Shown: in pieces, positions 34,570 through 42,594 of the stretch
Numbering within the stretch: position 1 is the stretch's first letter
Layout of the letters: each line of letters starts with the position of its first letter
Source of the DNA: Sphingomonadaceae bacterium
GTDB taxonomy: Bacteria > Pseudomonadota > Alphaproteobacteria > Sphingomonadales > Sphingomonadaceae
Length of the DNA stretch: 64,000 nt
Assembly: GCA_947451145.1 (NCBI GenBank)
Contig: CANFXW010000001.1
Coordinates: 124,001-188,000 of the forward strand
Direction of reading: 5' to 3'
The notes under the pieces: model-generated
Database searches by the model: none
Told to the model about the DNA's origin: nothing
The model's input: the letters and a program-made list of their open reading frames with translations, nothing else
Program-made: the position numbers and the translations under genes

Positions 34570-35132
34570 GCGAGATCGGTTCCTATTCGGGCGCTCTGCT
34601 GGGCCATGTCGAAACGCTTTACCGCCCGGGGGAGCGGGAACTGGCGATCGAGCTGGCAGAAGCGCTTGGATGCACAATCAAGGATACCGGTTTCAAGGGG
34701 GACGGCGTGGACACCTTTCTGGCTGCCCATCCCAACGGCGACGACCTTAATCCCCAGCTCAACGCGTTCTACATGTCGCAGATGCGGCCGGAGCAATTTG
34801 CGGTAGAAGAACGGCTGCGTGAATTTGCCGAGGCTGACGAGCCCTTTGCGGCCCTGTTGGACGGCTATCGTCACGCCGCCCGGACCAAACCGTTTGGCGT
34901 GCCGCATTTTGCCATCCGTTATCCTTCGCGGGCAGCGATTGAGGCGGTCGAGGGCCGCATCAACAGCAGTTTGAAAACCAAGCTTGGCGACAGGCTGAAC
35001 TTGCGCGTGTTTTATCCCGGAGATAGCGACGCAGCGGTCGGCAATCTGGTTCAGGGCTTTATCCATCAGGATGTGATTGTCTCGGGCTCCTTTCTGATGG
35101 GACAGATCATCGAGCTTCAGTCACAACCCTGA
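34566..35132 (+). CDS. Hypothetical protein, possibly VOC-like
   Basis: A 188-residue soluble protein that I do not recognise. It overlaps the preceding SnoaL gene by four bases. The first segment LLGHVETLYRPGERELAIEL and a later PHFAIRYPSRAAIEAVE each look like a beta-alpha unit with a histidine near the strand, and the C terminus FLMGQIIELQSQ has a terminal glutamate, as in vicinal-oxygen-chelate proteins. This would fit a VOC fold, but the similarity is only in pattern. Its place between a SnoaL protein and a luciferase-like oxidoreductase suggests an accessory role in the same pathway. Confidence 0.6.
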   Translation: MSEIGSYSGALLGHVETLYRPGERELAIELAEALGCTIKDTGFKGDGVDTFLAAHPNGDDLNPQLNAFYMSQMRPEQFAVEERLREFAEADEPFAALLDGYRHAARTKPFGVPHFAIRYPSRAAIEAVEGRINSSLKTKLGDRLNLRVFYPGDSDAAVGNLVQGFIHQDVIVSGSFLMGQIIELQSQP

Positions 35133-35158
35133 AGCCAAACTAACGCGAGTACAACGAT

Positions 35159-36073
35159 ATGAAATTCACCATGGATATCCCCGTTGGCGTGATCACGCCG
35201 GGCGAGTTCCAGACAGCCGCTGCCGTTGCTGAAATGGCCCGCGCAATGGAGGCTGCCGGTGTGGATGCCTGCTATGTCACCGATCACCCAGCCCCCGATG
35301 CCGCCTGGCTGCGGCAAGGTATGGGTCACGATGCACTCGATCCGTTCACCGCATTCGGCTTCGTCGCGGCGTCAACGACCAAACTGATGATGCACACCAA
35401 CATCCTCGTCATGGCCTATCGCAACCCGTTCCTGACAGCGAAGGCCGCCGCGACTTTGCAGGTGCTTTCCGGTGGGCGACTGATCCTGGGAGCCGGTGCA
35501 GGCTACCAGAAGGTCGAATTCGAGGCGCTCGGCGTTGATTTCCATAAGCGCGGCAAGATCTTCGACGAATGCCTGGAGGTGATCCGCAAGGCATGGGCTG
35601 GCGGCACCGTCGTCCATGAAGGCATGAATTTCAACGCTGCGGGCAATGAGCCCCGCCCTGCCCTGAGCAGCCCTCCGCCGATCTGGATTGGCGGCGGCAG
35701 CGGCAAGGCGGTTGAACGTGCCGCGCTTCGCGGTGACGGCTGGTCACCGTTTTTCGCGGCGCCAACGATGACTGCTGCCAATCAGGAGTCAGGCATTCAT
35801 TCGGTCGAGCAGCTGGGCGAGAATATCGCCCGCGTGCACGATATGCGCGCTGCAAACAGCCTGACCGGATCATTTGATGTCTGCATCGGTGCCCGCGCCA
35901 AGCTCAAGATGGGTGATCAAGCCAGTGCAGCAAAATACCTTGATGCAGTCGCCGATTTGACAGCAGTCGGCGTTACATGGGCGATGGTAGAGTTGCCGCA
36001 TCCCAGCCGGGCAGGCTTCATTGAAAACGTCCAGTGGTTCGGCGAAGAAATTCTCGCCAAGCTGCGCGGCTGA
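35159..36073 (+). CDS. Luciferase-like monooxygenase (F420/FMN-type, TIGR03619-like)
   Basis: A 304-residue bacterial-luciferase-fold oxidoreductase. The pattern NILVMAYRNPFLTAKAAATL, then LILGAGAGYQKVEFEALGVDF and PPIWIGGGSGKAVERAALRGDGW, matches the LLM-class F420-dependent group that is abundant in actinobacteria. The catalytic partner may be F420 or reduced FMN. The gene begins 26 bases after the VOC-like gene, and its stop is one base from the next start. A paralogue is encoded at 56614-57531. It could oxidise or reduce a carbonyl or act as a Baeyer-Villiger-type monooxygenase. Confidence 0.85.
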   Translation: MKFTMDIPVGVITPGEFQTAAAVAEMARAMEAAGVDACYVTDHPAPDAAWLRQGMGHDALDPFTAFGFVAASTTKLMMHTNILVMAYRNPFLTAKAAATLQVLSGGRLILGAGAGYQKVEFEALGVDFHKRGKIFDECLEVIRKAWAGGTVVHEGMNFNAAGNEPRPALSSPPPIWIGGGSGKAVERAALRGDGWSPFFAAPTMTAANQESGIHSVEQLGENIARVHDMRAANSLTGSFDVCIGARAKLKMGDQASAAKYLDAVADLTAVGVTWAMVELPHPSRAGFIENVQWFGEEILAKLRG

Positions 36074-36074
36074 T

Positions 36075-36536
36075 ATGGAAGGGCTGTCCGGCATCGAGAA
36101 GCTGAAGGCGCTTGAGGAAATCAAGCTTTTGAAGGCGCGCCGGGACCGGGCAGCCGATACCAAAGACTACGCGCTCTACGAGAGCCTGCACGCCCCCGAT
36201 CACGTCTCGGATCACGGTGACTATGGCCGGTGGACCACGGCCGCCGATATGATTGCCAATACCCGCAGATCGATGGAAAACCTGATCACTCTCCACCAGT
36301 CGCACACGCCTGAGATCGAATTCGTCTCGGCCACCAAGGCGACGGGTATCTGGGCGATGGAGGGCATGTCGTTCTGGAAGCAGGATGGCGAGGATCACTG
36401 GTTCCAGGCTTTCGGCCACTATCACGAACACTATGAAAAGCGTGATGGCCGCTGGGTCTTTACCTGGCGCAAGTTGACCTATTACCACACGCGAAGATCG
36501 CCGGGAGCAATCTTCCCGCCGAAGATCGATACCTGA
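36075..36536 (+). CDS. SnoaL-like protein, tandem copy A
   Basis: A 153-residue NTF2-fold protein starting one base after the preceding stop. It shares with the next gene the helix EEIKLLKARRDRAADTKD, the HQSHTPEIEF strand, and the AFGHYHEHYEKRDGRW segment, so the two arose by tandem duplication. Histidines in HYHEHYEKR and aspartates in the LHAPDHVSDH segment line the predicted pocket. Such proteins often isomerise or dehydrate steroid-like ketones (ketosteroid isomerase has the same fold), which is of interest beside the KstD-like gene. The reaction is not proven. Confidence 0.8.
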   Translation: MEGLSGIEKLKALEEIKLLKARRDRAADTKDYALYESLHAPDHVSDHGDYGRWTTAADMIANTRRSMENLITLHQSHTPEIEFVSATKATGIWAMEGMSFWKQDGEDHWFQAFGHYHEHYEKRDGRWVFTWRKLTYYHTRRSPGAIFPPKIDT

Positions 36537-36560
36537 CATAAAACAAAACGGAGCGGACAC

Positions 36561-37007
36561 ATGACTGGCATGAGCGACATCGAATACCTCCTCGCGGTCG
36601 AGGAAATCAAACTGCTGAAAAGCCGCCGCGACCGCGCCTGTGACACCAAGGACTGGGACCTTTACCGCGCGCTCCACGCCGATGATCACGTCTCGCACAA
36701 TCAGGGTTTCGAGCGCTGGGAATCGGCCGATGTAATGATTGCCAACGTCAAGGCGCTGCTCGATCAGGGCCGGACCACGGTGCACCACTCGCACACCCCC
36801 GACATCACCTTTGAATCCCCTACCAAAGCCAAGGGTATCTGGGGCATGGAAGACCTGATCTTCGATTCAGAGACAGGCGAACTGCTGATCCACGGCTTTG
36901 GTTTCTATCACGAGACCTATGAAAAGCGTGACGGCAAATGGCTGTTCACAAGCCGCCAGCTGAAACGCACACTGGTTCGCGAGAATCCGGAATCGAGCCG
37001 GTCCTGA
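36561..37007 (+). CDS. SnoaL-like protein, tandem copy B
   Basis: A 148-residue paralogue of the preceding gene with the same landmarks: EEIKLLKSRRDRACDTKD, LHADDHVSHNQGFERW, VHHSHTPDITF and GFYHETYEKRDGKWLFTSR. It differs mostly in the loop after residue 90 and the C-terminal tail, so the copies have diverged and may form a heterodimer or act on successive intermediates. A GGAG site lies seven bases before the ATG. The KstD-like flavoprotein follows after 25 bases. Confidence 0.8.
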   Translation: MTGMSDIEYLLAVEEIKLLKSRRDRACDTKDWDLYRALHADDHVSHNQGFERWESADVMIANVKALLDQGRTTVHHSHTPDITFESPTKAKGIWGMEDLIFDSETGELLIHGFGFYHETYEKRDGKWLFTSRQLKRTLVRENPESSRS

Positions 37008-37032
37008 CCCCCTGAAGCCGAGGAGCCACCTC

Positions 37033-38706
37033 ATGAGCAATTTCGACGAAACATTTGATTTTGTTATTGTTGGCAGCGGGGGCGGTTCGATGTGCTGTGC
37101 CCTCACCCTGCGCAATGGCGGCAAGTCGGTGGTGGTTCTGGAAAAGACCCCGCTGCTCGGCGGCACCACCGCGCGTTCGGGCGGCGTGATGTGGATCCCC
37201 GACAACCGCTTCATGAAGCGTGACGGGGTTCCCGACAGTCAAGACCAGGCTCACACCTATATGGACGCCGTTATCGGCGACCATAATGACACGCCGGGCG
37301 CCACGCGGGTCCGTCGCCAGACCTATGTTTCCGAAGGCACGCGGATGGTCGACTTTCTCGTCGATCAGGGGATCAAGCTCAACCGCGTGTCTTATTGGCC
37401 AGACTACAACGACGAGGCACCGGGTGGTTCGGAAAAGGGCCGCACAGTCATCGCCGAGCTGTTCAACGTGAACGAACTGGGCGCCTGGAAAAGCAAACTC
37501 CGCCCCAATTTCATCCCGATGATGAGCACGCTGGACGAGATGCTCAAGCTGCGCTTCCTCAAGCAGTCATGGGAAGCAAAGCGCATCGCCGTCCGTTTCG
37601 GCCTGCGCACGATCTTCGCCAAGTTGACGGGCAAGCACTATGTCACGGCAGGCGCGGCCTTGCAGGGGCGGATGCTCCAGGCCAACCTAAAGGCCGGAAC
37701 CGACTTTCGCACCGAGACCGCAGTCAAGGAACTCATCGTCGAAAACGGCAGGGTCACCGGCGTGGTTGCCGAAGTCGGAGGCCAGTTGAAGCGCTTTGGT
37801 GCCAGGCTTGGCGTGCTGGTCAATGCTGGCGGTTTTGCCCACAATCAGGCGATGCGCGATCAATACCAGCCCGGCACCAGCGCCAAATGGACCAACGCTG
37901 CCGAAGGCGACACCGGCGAGATGATCCGCGAAATGCAGCGCAACGGCGCGGCAATTGCGCAGATGGAAGAAATGGTCGGCAACCAGATGTCGATCCCGCC
38001 GGGCATGGAGAACGAAGCCGTCAAGCCCGTGGTTCAGGGCATGACAGCCGCACCGCACGCGATCCTCGTCGACCAGTCGGGCGTGCGCTACATGAATGAG
38101 GCGGGGTCCTACATGACTTATTGTCAGGGCATTCTGGCGCGGAACAAGACGGTTCCGGCCATCCCGAGCCATGCGATTTTGGACAGCCAGTACATCAAGA
38201 AATACGGCCTGATCACCAGCCCCTTCCCCAGCGCCAGGAAGCCACAGGAGTGGTATGACAAGGGCTTCCTCAAGAAGGCCGATACGATCGAGGAACTGGC
38301 AGGCCAGCTGGGCATGGATCCTGCCACGCTGCGCGCCACCGTCGACCGCTTCAACGGCTTCGTCGCCAAGAACCATGACGATGACTTCAACCGCGGTGAC
38401 CGCGCCTATGACCGCTGGCTGGGTGACCGGTTCCATCCGAAAAACGCTTCGCTCGGATCAATCAGCGAAGGTCCGTTCTATTCGGTACCCGTCGTGCCCG
38501 GCGATGTCGGGACCTATGGCGGCGTGGTGACTGACGAAAAGGCCCGCGTGCTGCGCGAAGACGGCTCAGTGATCGAAGGCCTCTACGCTACCGGCGTATC
38601 CACTGCTTCGGTCATGGGCCGCGCCTATGCGGGCGCTGGTGCCAGTGTCGGCCCGTCCTATGTCTGGGGCTATGTCACAGCAAAGCACGTGCTTGCCTCT
38701 GCCTGA
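37033..38706 (+). CDS. FAD-dependent 3-ketosteroid Delta1-dehydrogenase-like protein
   Basis: A 557-residue flavoprotein of the FAD_binding_2 family. The FAD loop is VIVGSGGGSM (about residues 11-20), followed by LLGGTTARSGGVMWIPDN, the form seen in KstD enzymes. The C-terminal part has GPFYSVPVVPGDVGTYGG, with the tyrosine at the place of KstD Tyr487, and GVSTASVMGRAYAGAGASVGPS. KstD introduces a 1,2-double bond into 3-ketosteroids. The gene is the last of the eleven-gene operon beginning with the P450. Fumarate-reductase-like 3-ketoacid dehydrogenases are the main alternative. Confidence 0.83.
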   Translation: MSNFDETFDFVIVGSGGGSMCCALTLRNGGKSVVVLEKTPLLGGTTARSGGVMWIPDNRFMKRDGVPDSQDQAHTYMDAVIGDHNDTPGATRVRRQTYVSEGTRMVDFLVDQGIKLNRVSYWPDYNDEAPGGSEKGRTVIAELFNVNELGAWKSKLRPNFIPMMSTLDEMLKLRFLKQSWEAKRIAVRFGLRTIFAKLTGKHYVTAGAALQGRMLQANLKAGTDFRTETAVKELIVENGRVTGVVAEVGGQLKRFGARLGVLVNAGGFAHNQAMRDQYQPGTSAKWTNAAEGDTGEMIREMQRNGAAIAQMEEMVGNQMSIPPGMENEAVKPVVQGMTAAPHAILVDQSGVRYMNEAGSYMTYCQGILARNKTVPAIPSHAILDSQYIKKYGLITSPFPSARKPQEWYDKGFLKKADTIEELAGQLGMDPATLRATVDRFNGFVAKNHDDDFNRGDRAYDRWLGDRFHPKNASLGSISEGPFYSVPVVPGDVGTYGGVVTDEKARVLREDGSVIEGLYATGVSTASVMGRAYAGAGASVGPSYVWGYVTAKHVLASA

Positions 38707-38718
38707 TTGCTGACGGTT

Positions 38719-39132
38719 TCAGGCTTTGGCGAACACCGGCAGGCTAAACTGTCCGGCAGAATCCACGCAGTCGACGAAGGCCAGCTTTACCGGCATTTCG
38801 AAGGTGATATCCTCGCGCCCGAAGCCTGAGGGATTGCTGATGAAAATCGGCCCTTCGGCGAGTTCGACCATGATCGTGTCATAGGGGATCGGCAGCACAC
38901 CCCGGTAATAGTCATGCTCGAAAGTGCACCAGCTGACCACCTTGCCAAGGCCGGACATCTGCTCCCATTCAAGCTCGGTGCTACCGCAATGTTCGCAAGC
39001 ATCGATCACCGGCCATGACAGGCCGCCGCAGCTTTTGCAGCGTTGCAGGCGCAGCTCGCCCTTGCTGCACCATGCCCAGAATTCGTCGTGGCCGGGGCCC
39101 AGTTTGCGGTCGGGTCGTGTCTGCGGCATCAT
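38719..39132 (-). CDS. DUF35 OB-fold zinc-ribbon protein, second copy
   Basis: A 137-residue DUF35 protein with zinc-ribbon pairs CKSCGG and CEHCGS, followed by an OB-fold (GLGKVVSWCTFEHDY, then FISNPSGFGREDITFEMPV). Its ATG at 39132 overlaps the stop of the thiolase-like gene by four bases. It should be the obligate partner of that protein, as DUF35 proteins are for Ltp2-type aldolases. The sequence is clearly different from the DUF35 protein at 6084-6506. Confidence 0.9.
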   Translation of the reverse strand: MMPQTRPDRKLGPGHDEFWAWCSKGELRLQRCKSCGGLSWPVIDACEHCGSTELEWEQMSGLGKVVSWCTFEHDYYRGVLPIPYDTIMVELAEGPIFISNPSGFGREDITFEMPVKLAFVDCVDSAGQFSLPVFAKA

Positions 39133-40346
39133 TTCGCTCCCCGCATGAAAAGAACAGGATGGACCTGATCGGTCTGGGCCAGCGAGAACATCGATACTTC
39201 CACGTCCTTGACCTGCCGCGGGCCAGCTTCATGGCGCAATTGGCGGACGATCTCTGCCACATGGCTCCAGCCGTGCATGTAGGAACCCGAGAGGATCCCG
39301 CCGCCGGTATTGACCGGAAGAGTGCCGCCGATTGCTGCCTTGCCGCTCTTGAAGAACTCCAGCCCCTGCCCGGGCTCGACAAAGCCATGCCCTTCAAGGT
39401 GGTCGATCAGGTGGATCGTCGAGGCATCATAGCCTTCGAAATGCTGCACATCGCCAAGGCCAATCCCTGCCATCTCCAGCATTTGCCGGCCTGACTCCTG
39501 ATATTGGGTTCGCATCCGTTCCCGAACCAGCGTGTGCATCTTGTTTCGCGTGACGGAGGCCCTGCCCCAGCCGCCGATTTCAACAGGAGCATGCGCCATG
39601 CCTTTGGCCAGGTCCGTACGGCGAACAATCAGGCAGACCGCACCGTCATTGACGAGGCACAGGTCAAACAGGTGCAAAGGCCGCACGACATAACGCGAGG
39701 CCAGATACTTCTCGACCGTCAGTTCGGATTGCATCACCGCGTTGGGATTGCGCATCGCGTTCTGGCGCAGTTGCACGGCAACAGCGGCGAGATCCTCTTC
39801 CTTCGCGCCATAGACCTGCTGGTAATGAGTCCAGATCAGCGCCCAGTGCGCGGCCTGCGAGCTCCAGCCCCAGGGGTGATGGTAGTAATAGGAGCTTGGG
39901 CCGTCATCCATCTTGTTCCCGCCAAATGTCCTCCCGATTGACCGCGTGGCGACCGAGAAGATCAGGGCAATCGTATCGCACTTGCCCTCGGCAATCGCGG
40001 TGGCCGCGACAGGAAGCGGGCCCGCGCAGATCCCGCCGCCTCGCTCAGGCGTATAGCGCGGGGTCAGCCCTAGTGTTTTGGCCATTTCTTCAGAACTGGG
40101 GCCGCCATAGAGGAAGTTCACGCCAAGCCCGTCAATGTCCTCGCGCCGCAAACCGGAATCTGCGAGCGCCCGCTCGAAAGCCTTGATGGCAAGGCTTTCC
40201 GATGTCGGGGCTTCATAGCCATCAGGCTTGGCTCGGGCGGCCTGATAGTCGAGGTGGAAATCTGTCTCTCCCAGCCCGACGATAGCCGCCTTGCGGCTCA
40301 ATGCCGGGTCTGGCGTGGGAACATCGAAATGGGTCATGTAAGACAT
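39129..40346 (-). CDS. Thiolase-fold protein with Ltp2-aldolase-like active site, second copy
   Basis: A 405-residue thiolase-superfamily protein. In the alignment with the first copy the nucleophilic-cysteine position is glycine (GGGICAGPLPVAATAIAEG), and the C-terminal motif is GGGILSGSYMHGWSHVAE. The motif GG-LS-GY-HG, with a tyrosine and histidine, is that of Ltp2/SteA retro-aldolases that cut the steroid side chain, releasing a ketone and a short acyl-CoA. The start at 40346 has AAGG six bases upstream. The DUF35 partner overlaps its stop. An aldolase is more likely than a thiolase, on these residues. Confidence 0.83.
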   Translation of the reverse strand: MSYMTHFDVPTPDPALSRKAAIVGLGETDFHLDYQAARAKPDGYEAPTSESLAIKAFERALADSGLRREDIDGLGVNFLYGGPSSEEMAKTLGLTPRYTPERGGGICAGPLPVAATAIAEGKCDTIALIFSVATRSIGRTFGGNKMDDGPSSYYYHHPWGWSSQAAHWALIWTHYQQVYGAKEEDLAAVAVQLRQNAMRNPNAVMQSELTVEKYLASRYVVRPLHLFDLCLVNDGAVCLIVRRTDLAKGMAHAPVEIGGWGRASVTRNKMHTLVRERMRTQYQESGRQMLEMAGIGLGDVQHFEGYDASTIHLIDHLEGHGFVEPGQGLEFFKSGKAAIGGTLPVNTGGGILSGSYMHGWSHVAEIVRQLRHEAGPRQVKDVEVSMFSLAQTDQVHPVLFMRGAK

Positions 40347-40456
40347 GGACGGCCTTCTGTTTGCCCGGAATGCGCTGCACTTCAATTGCACGAAGTATGC
40401 AGCATACCAAGCGCATCATTTACGCGGGCCGCCCAAATTCAAACTTCCCGAATGGA

Positions 40457-42247
40457 CTAGGCAACTTCCCGATGCACCGCAGCCGATACTGGCACCGGAT
40501 AGTCCAGCAGTAATTGCGCCATTCCCTTGGCAACGGGATCGATCCAGGTTGAGGCCAGAACCCCGCCATCCATTGCCTCTTTCACCACAAAGTTCAGCGC
40601 GCAAAGGCCGGGTGCGCTGAAGCAATCGACTGCGAGCGGAGCGCCTTGTTCAAGCACGCGGGCATAGTGATCACCGATGCTCGCCGGGGACAGCGCGGCC
40701 GCAATGTAAGGCAGATAGCGAGCGTCACGGGCAATCACGGCAACGTTGAACAAGTTGCCCTTGTCGCCGCTCCTGGCCCAGGCGAGCTTGATCAACGGCA
40801 CGGCCAGCGCCGGATCTGCATCATGCGCTGGCGCAGGCAAAGCCGGAGCGACGACCTCGCCCGGTGCCGCGCATGCATCTTTAGACACCGAGAACGGCAC
40901 TGCCTGCCCGTTTACCGACACCTTTTGCGTCACCGCAGACTTGGGAAGGAGGAAACCGGTTATGCGCTGCACAGGCCGCACCGATGATGCGAGGCTCAAG
41001 GTCGTGCCGACCGACATGTGGCTGATCGCCGAACCCTGTTCGCGCACCAGCAACTGGGCGCCCTCCTGATCGGGGTGATCGGCAACGATGCGGCAGATGG
41101 CTGTGCCAGCGCCTTGGCCCTCACCGCCGAACACGTCACAGCGTGTCCGGTCGAAAGGCGGCAACTGGCTGTCGCGCAGCATGGTGCTGGCGCGGGCGAA
41201 GAGTTCCTCGCCGGTCCGCTTGGCCTTGGCGGCGGCTTCAAGCCCGATGATCGGCATCGTCGCACTGGCACGCCAGCCTGCGTCATAGGTCAGGCTGGCC
41301 TTGTAGGTAGCCGTCCGCCCAAGCCCGCGTGCTCCGGATACCTCTACCTGGTCCGGGCCTACCTGCTTCAGCTTCACGTCGCTGAAGTCACAGATCACAT
41401 CTGCGACGTAATAGTGCTGAGGATCACTCACTTCGTAGAGCAACTGCTCGGAAACTGTGCCGACGGACACCAGCCCGCCGGTCCCCTCCGGTTTTGTGAT
41501 AACCAGACCGCCATCGGCGCGGCATTCGCCAACCGGCATGCCGATCCCCGCCCAGTCGGGCACGTCTCGCCAGTCGGTAAATGTACCGCCGGTCACTTGC
41601 GCTGAACATTCGAGCAGATGTCCCGCCAGCGTGCCCGCCGCGAGCCGGTCAAAATCATCTGGCCCCCAGCCAAATTCATGGATCAGCGCACCGAGCGCAA
41701 GCGCGCTGTCAACGGCACGGCCGGTCACGACGATATCCGCCCCGGCAGCGAGAGCCGCAGCGATCGGAAAGGCCCCGGTATAGGCGACAAGACTGTTGAT
41801 CCGGTCGGCACCGGCAAGTTTTTCCTGCACCGACGACCCGTCGAACATGTCCTGCGTGGCATGATCGACCAGTTCAGATACCCGCGCTGTCAGGTTGTCT
41901 CCCTCGACTACACCGACACGGACCTGCAACCCTGCCTTGTCGGCTGCGGAGCGTATGGCATCGGCGCAGGCGACAGGGTTCAAGCCGCCGGCATTGGCGA
42001 CAATCCGGGTGCCTTGCTCCAGCAAGCTAGGCAAATGGGGAGCAATGTAGCCATGGATAAAATCGGTCGCGAAACCCTGGCCTGTGCCGGTCGCCAGGCC
42101 ACGCCCCAGCCCGCCCATCACGCTCTCGGCGAGGAAATCGAAGATAATGTAGTCCAGCTTCCCGGCCTTCGCCAGCAACTGGGCGATGCCCATCCTGCTG
42201 TCATTGAAGAAGGCCGTCGCAGCACCAACGCGGATGACTTTGCTCAA
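40457..42247 (-). CDS. atuA: AtuA family acyclic terpene utilisation protein (DUF1446)
   Basis: A 596-residue AtuA-type protein. It reads from a TTG at 42247, with GGAGAGAG upstream; the next in-frame ATG would remove conserved N-terminal sequence. The first part (KVIRVGAATAFFNDSRMG, then RIVANAGGLNPVACADAI, then GADIVVTGRAVDSALALG) is the AtuA core. The C terminus (LAWARSGDKGNLFNVAVIAR) is the AtuA-like ferredoxin-fold domain, fused here in one chain. AtuA is required for citronellol and geraniol catabolism in Pseudomonas, but its reaction is unknown, and relatives occur in other isoprenoid clusters. No geranyl-CoA carboxylase genes accompany it. Confidence 0.88.
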   Translation of the reverse strand: MSKVIRVGAATAFFNDSRMGIAQLLAKAGKLDYIIFDFLAESVMGGLGRGLATGTGQGFATDFIHGYIAPHLPSLLEQGTRIVANAGGLNPVACADAIRSAADKAGLQVRVGVVEGDNLTARVSELVDHATQDMFDGSSVQEKLAGADRINSLVAYTGAFPIAAALAAGADIVVTGRAVDSALALGALIHEFGWGPDDFDRLAAGTLAGHLLECSAQVTGGTFTDWRDVPDWAGIGMPVGECRADGGLVITKPEGTGGLVSVGTVSEQLLYEVSDPQHYYVADVICDFSDVKLKQVGPDQVEVSGARGLGRTATYKASLTYDAGWRASATMPIIGLEAAAKAKRTGEELFARASTMLRDSQLPPFDRTRCDVFGGEGQGAGTAICRIVADHPDQEGAQLLVREQGSAISHMSVGTTLSLASSVRPVQRITGFLLPKSAVTQKVSVNGQAVPFSVSKDACAAPGEVVAPALPAPAHDADPALAVPLIKLAWARSGDKGNLFNVAVIARDARYLPYIAAALSPASIGDHYARVLEQGAPLAVDCFSAPGLCALNFVVKEAMDGGVLASTWIDPVAKGMAQLLLDYPVPVSAAVHREVA

Positions 42248-42594
42248 TTACTCTCTCCGTGCAGCCAAAAGCGATTCTTTGTTCAACGACTGCGTTATCG
42301 GTCGATCCAGGCCTGCAGCAAGCTCGGGGTCTACCAGGTGTCGACTCATTGTCCCTTCCTCCAAACTTGATTCGGCGCAGTCCAGAGAGAAATGGCGTCT
42401 GTGTCTATGCCGATTTTACCCGAAACTTGCTTGGCAGGGGCTGCGTGCCCTGAACCTGTTTTTCTCTCTAGCCCGACATTCGATTTCAAGGCAGAGCAGA
42501 GGCATCTCGATTGGCGCATTTTTTCAGATGGCTATGGCGGGATCAATTTTTCGAAGTCAGACACGACAGTTTACGCACCCGAGGAGGCATCGTG
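42248..42594. promoter_or_regulatory. Divergent promoter region (atuA / amidohydrolase)
   Basis: This 347-base gap lies between the atuA-like gene on the minus strand and the amidohydrolase on the plus strand. I see no gene in it and no clear repeat or promoter pair, but it must hold control elements for both. The ribosome-binding site GAGGAGG is at its right end. Confidence 0.45.

Noticed and set aside
42248..42594. Small open frames on the plus strand in the atuA-amidohydrolase gap
   Set aside because: They lack ribosome-binding sites and conserved patterns and overlap the expected promoter.
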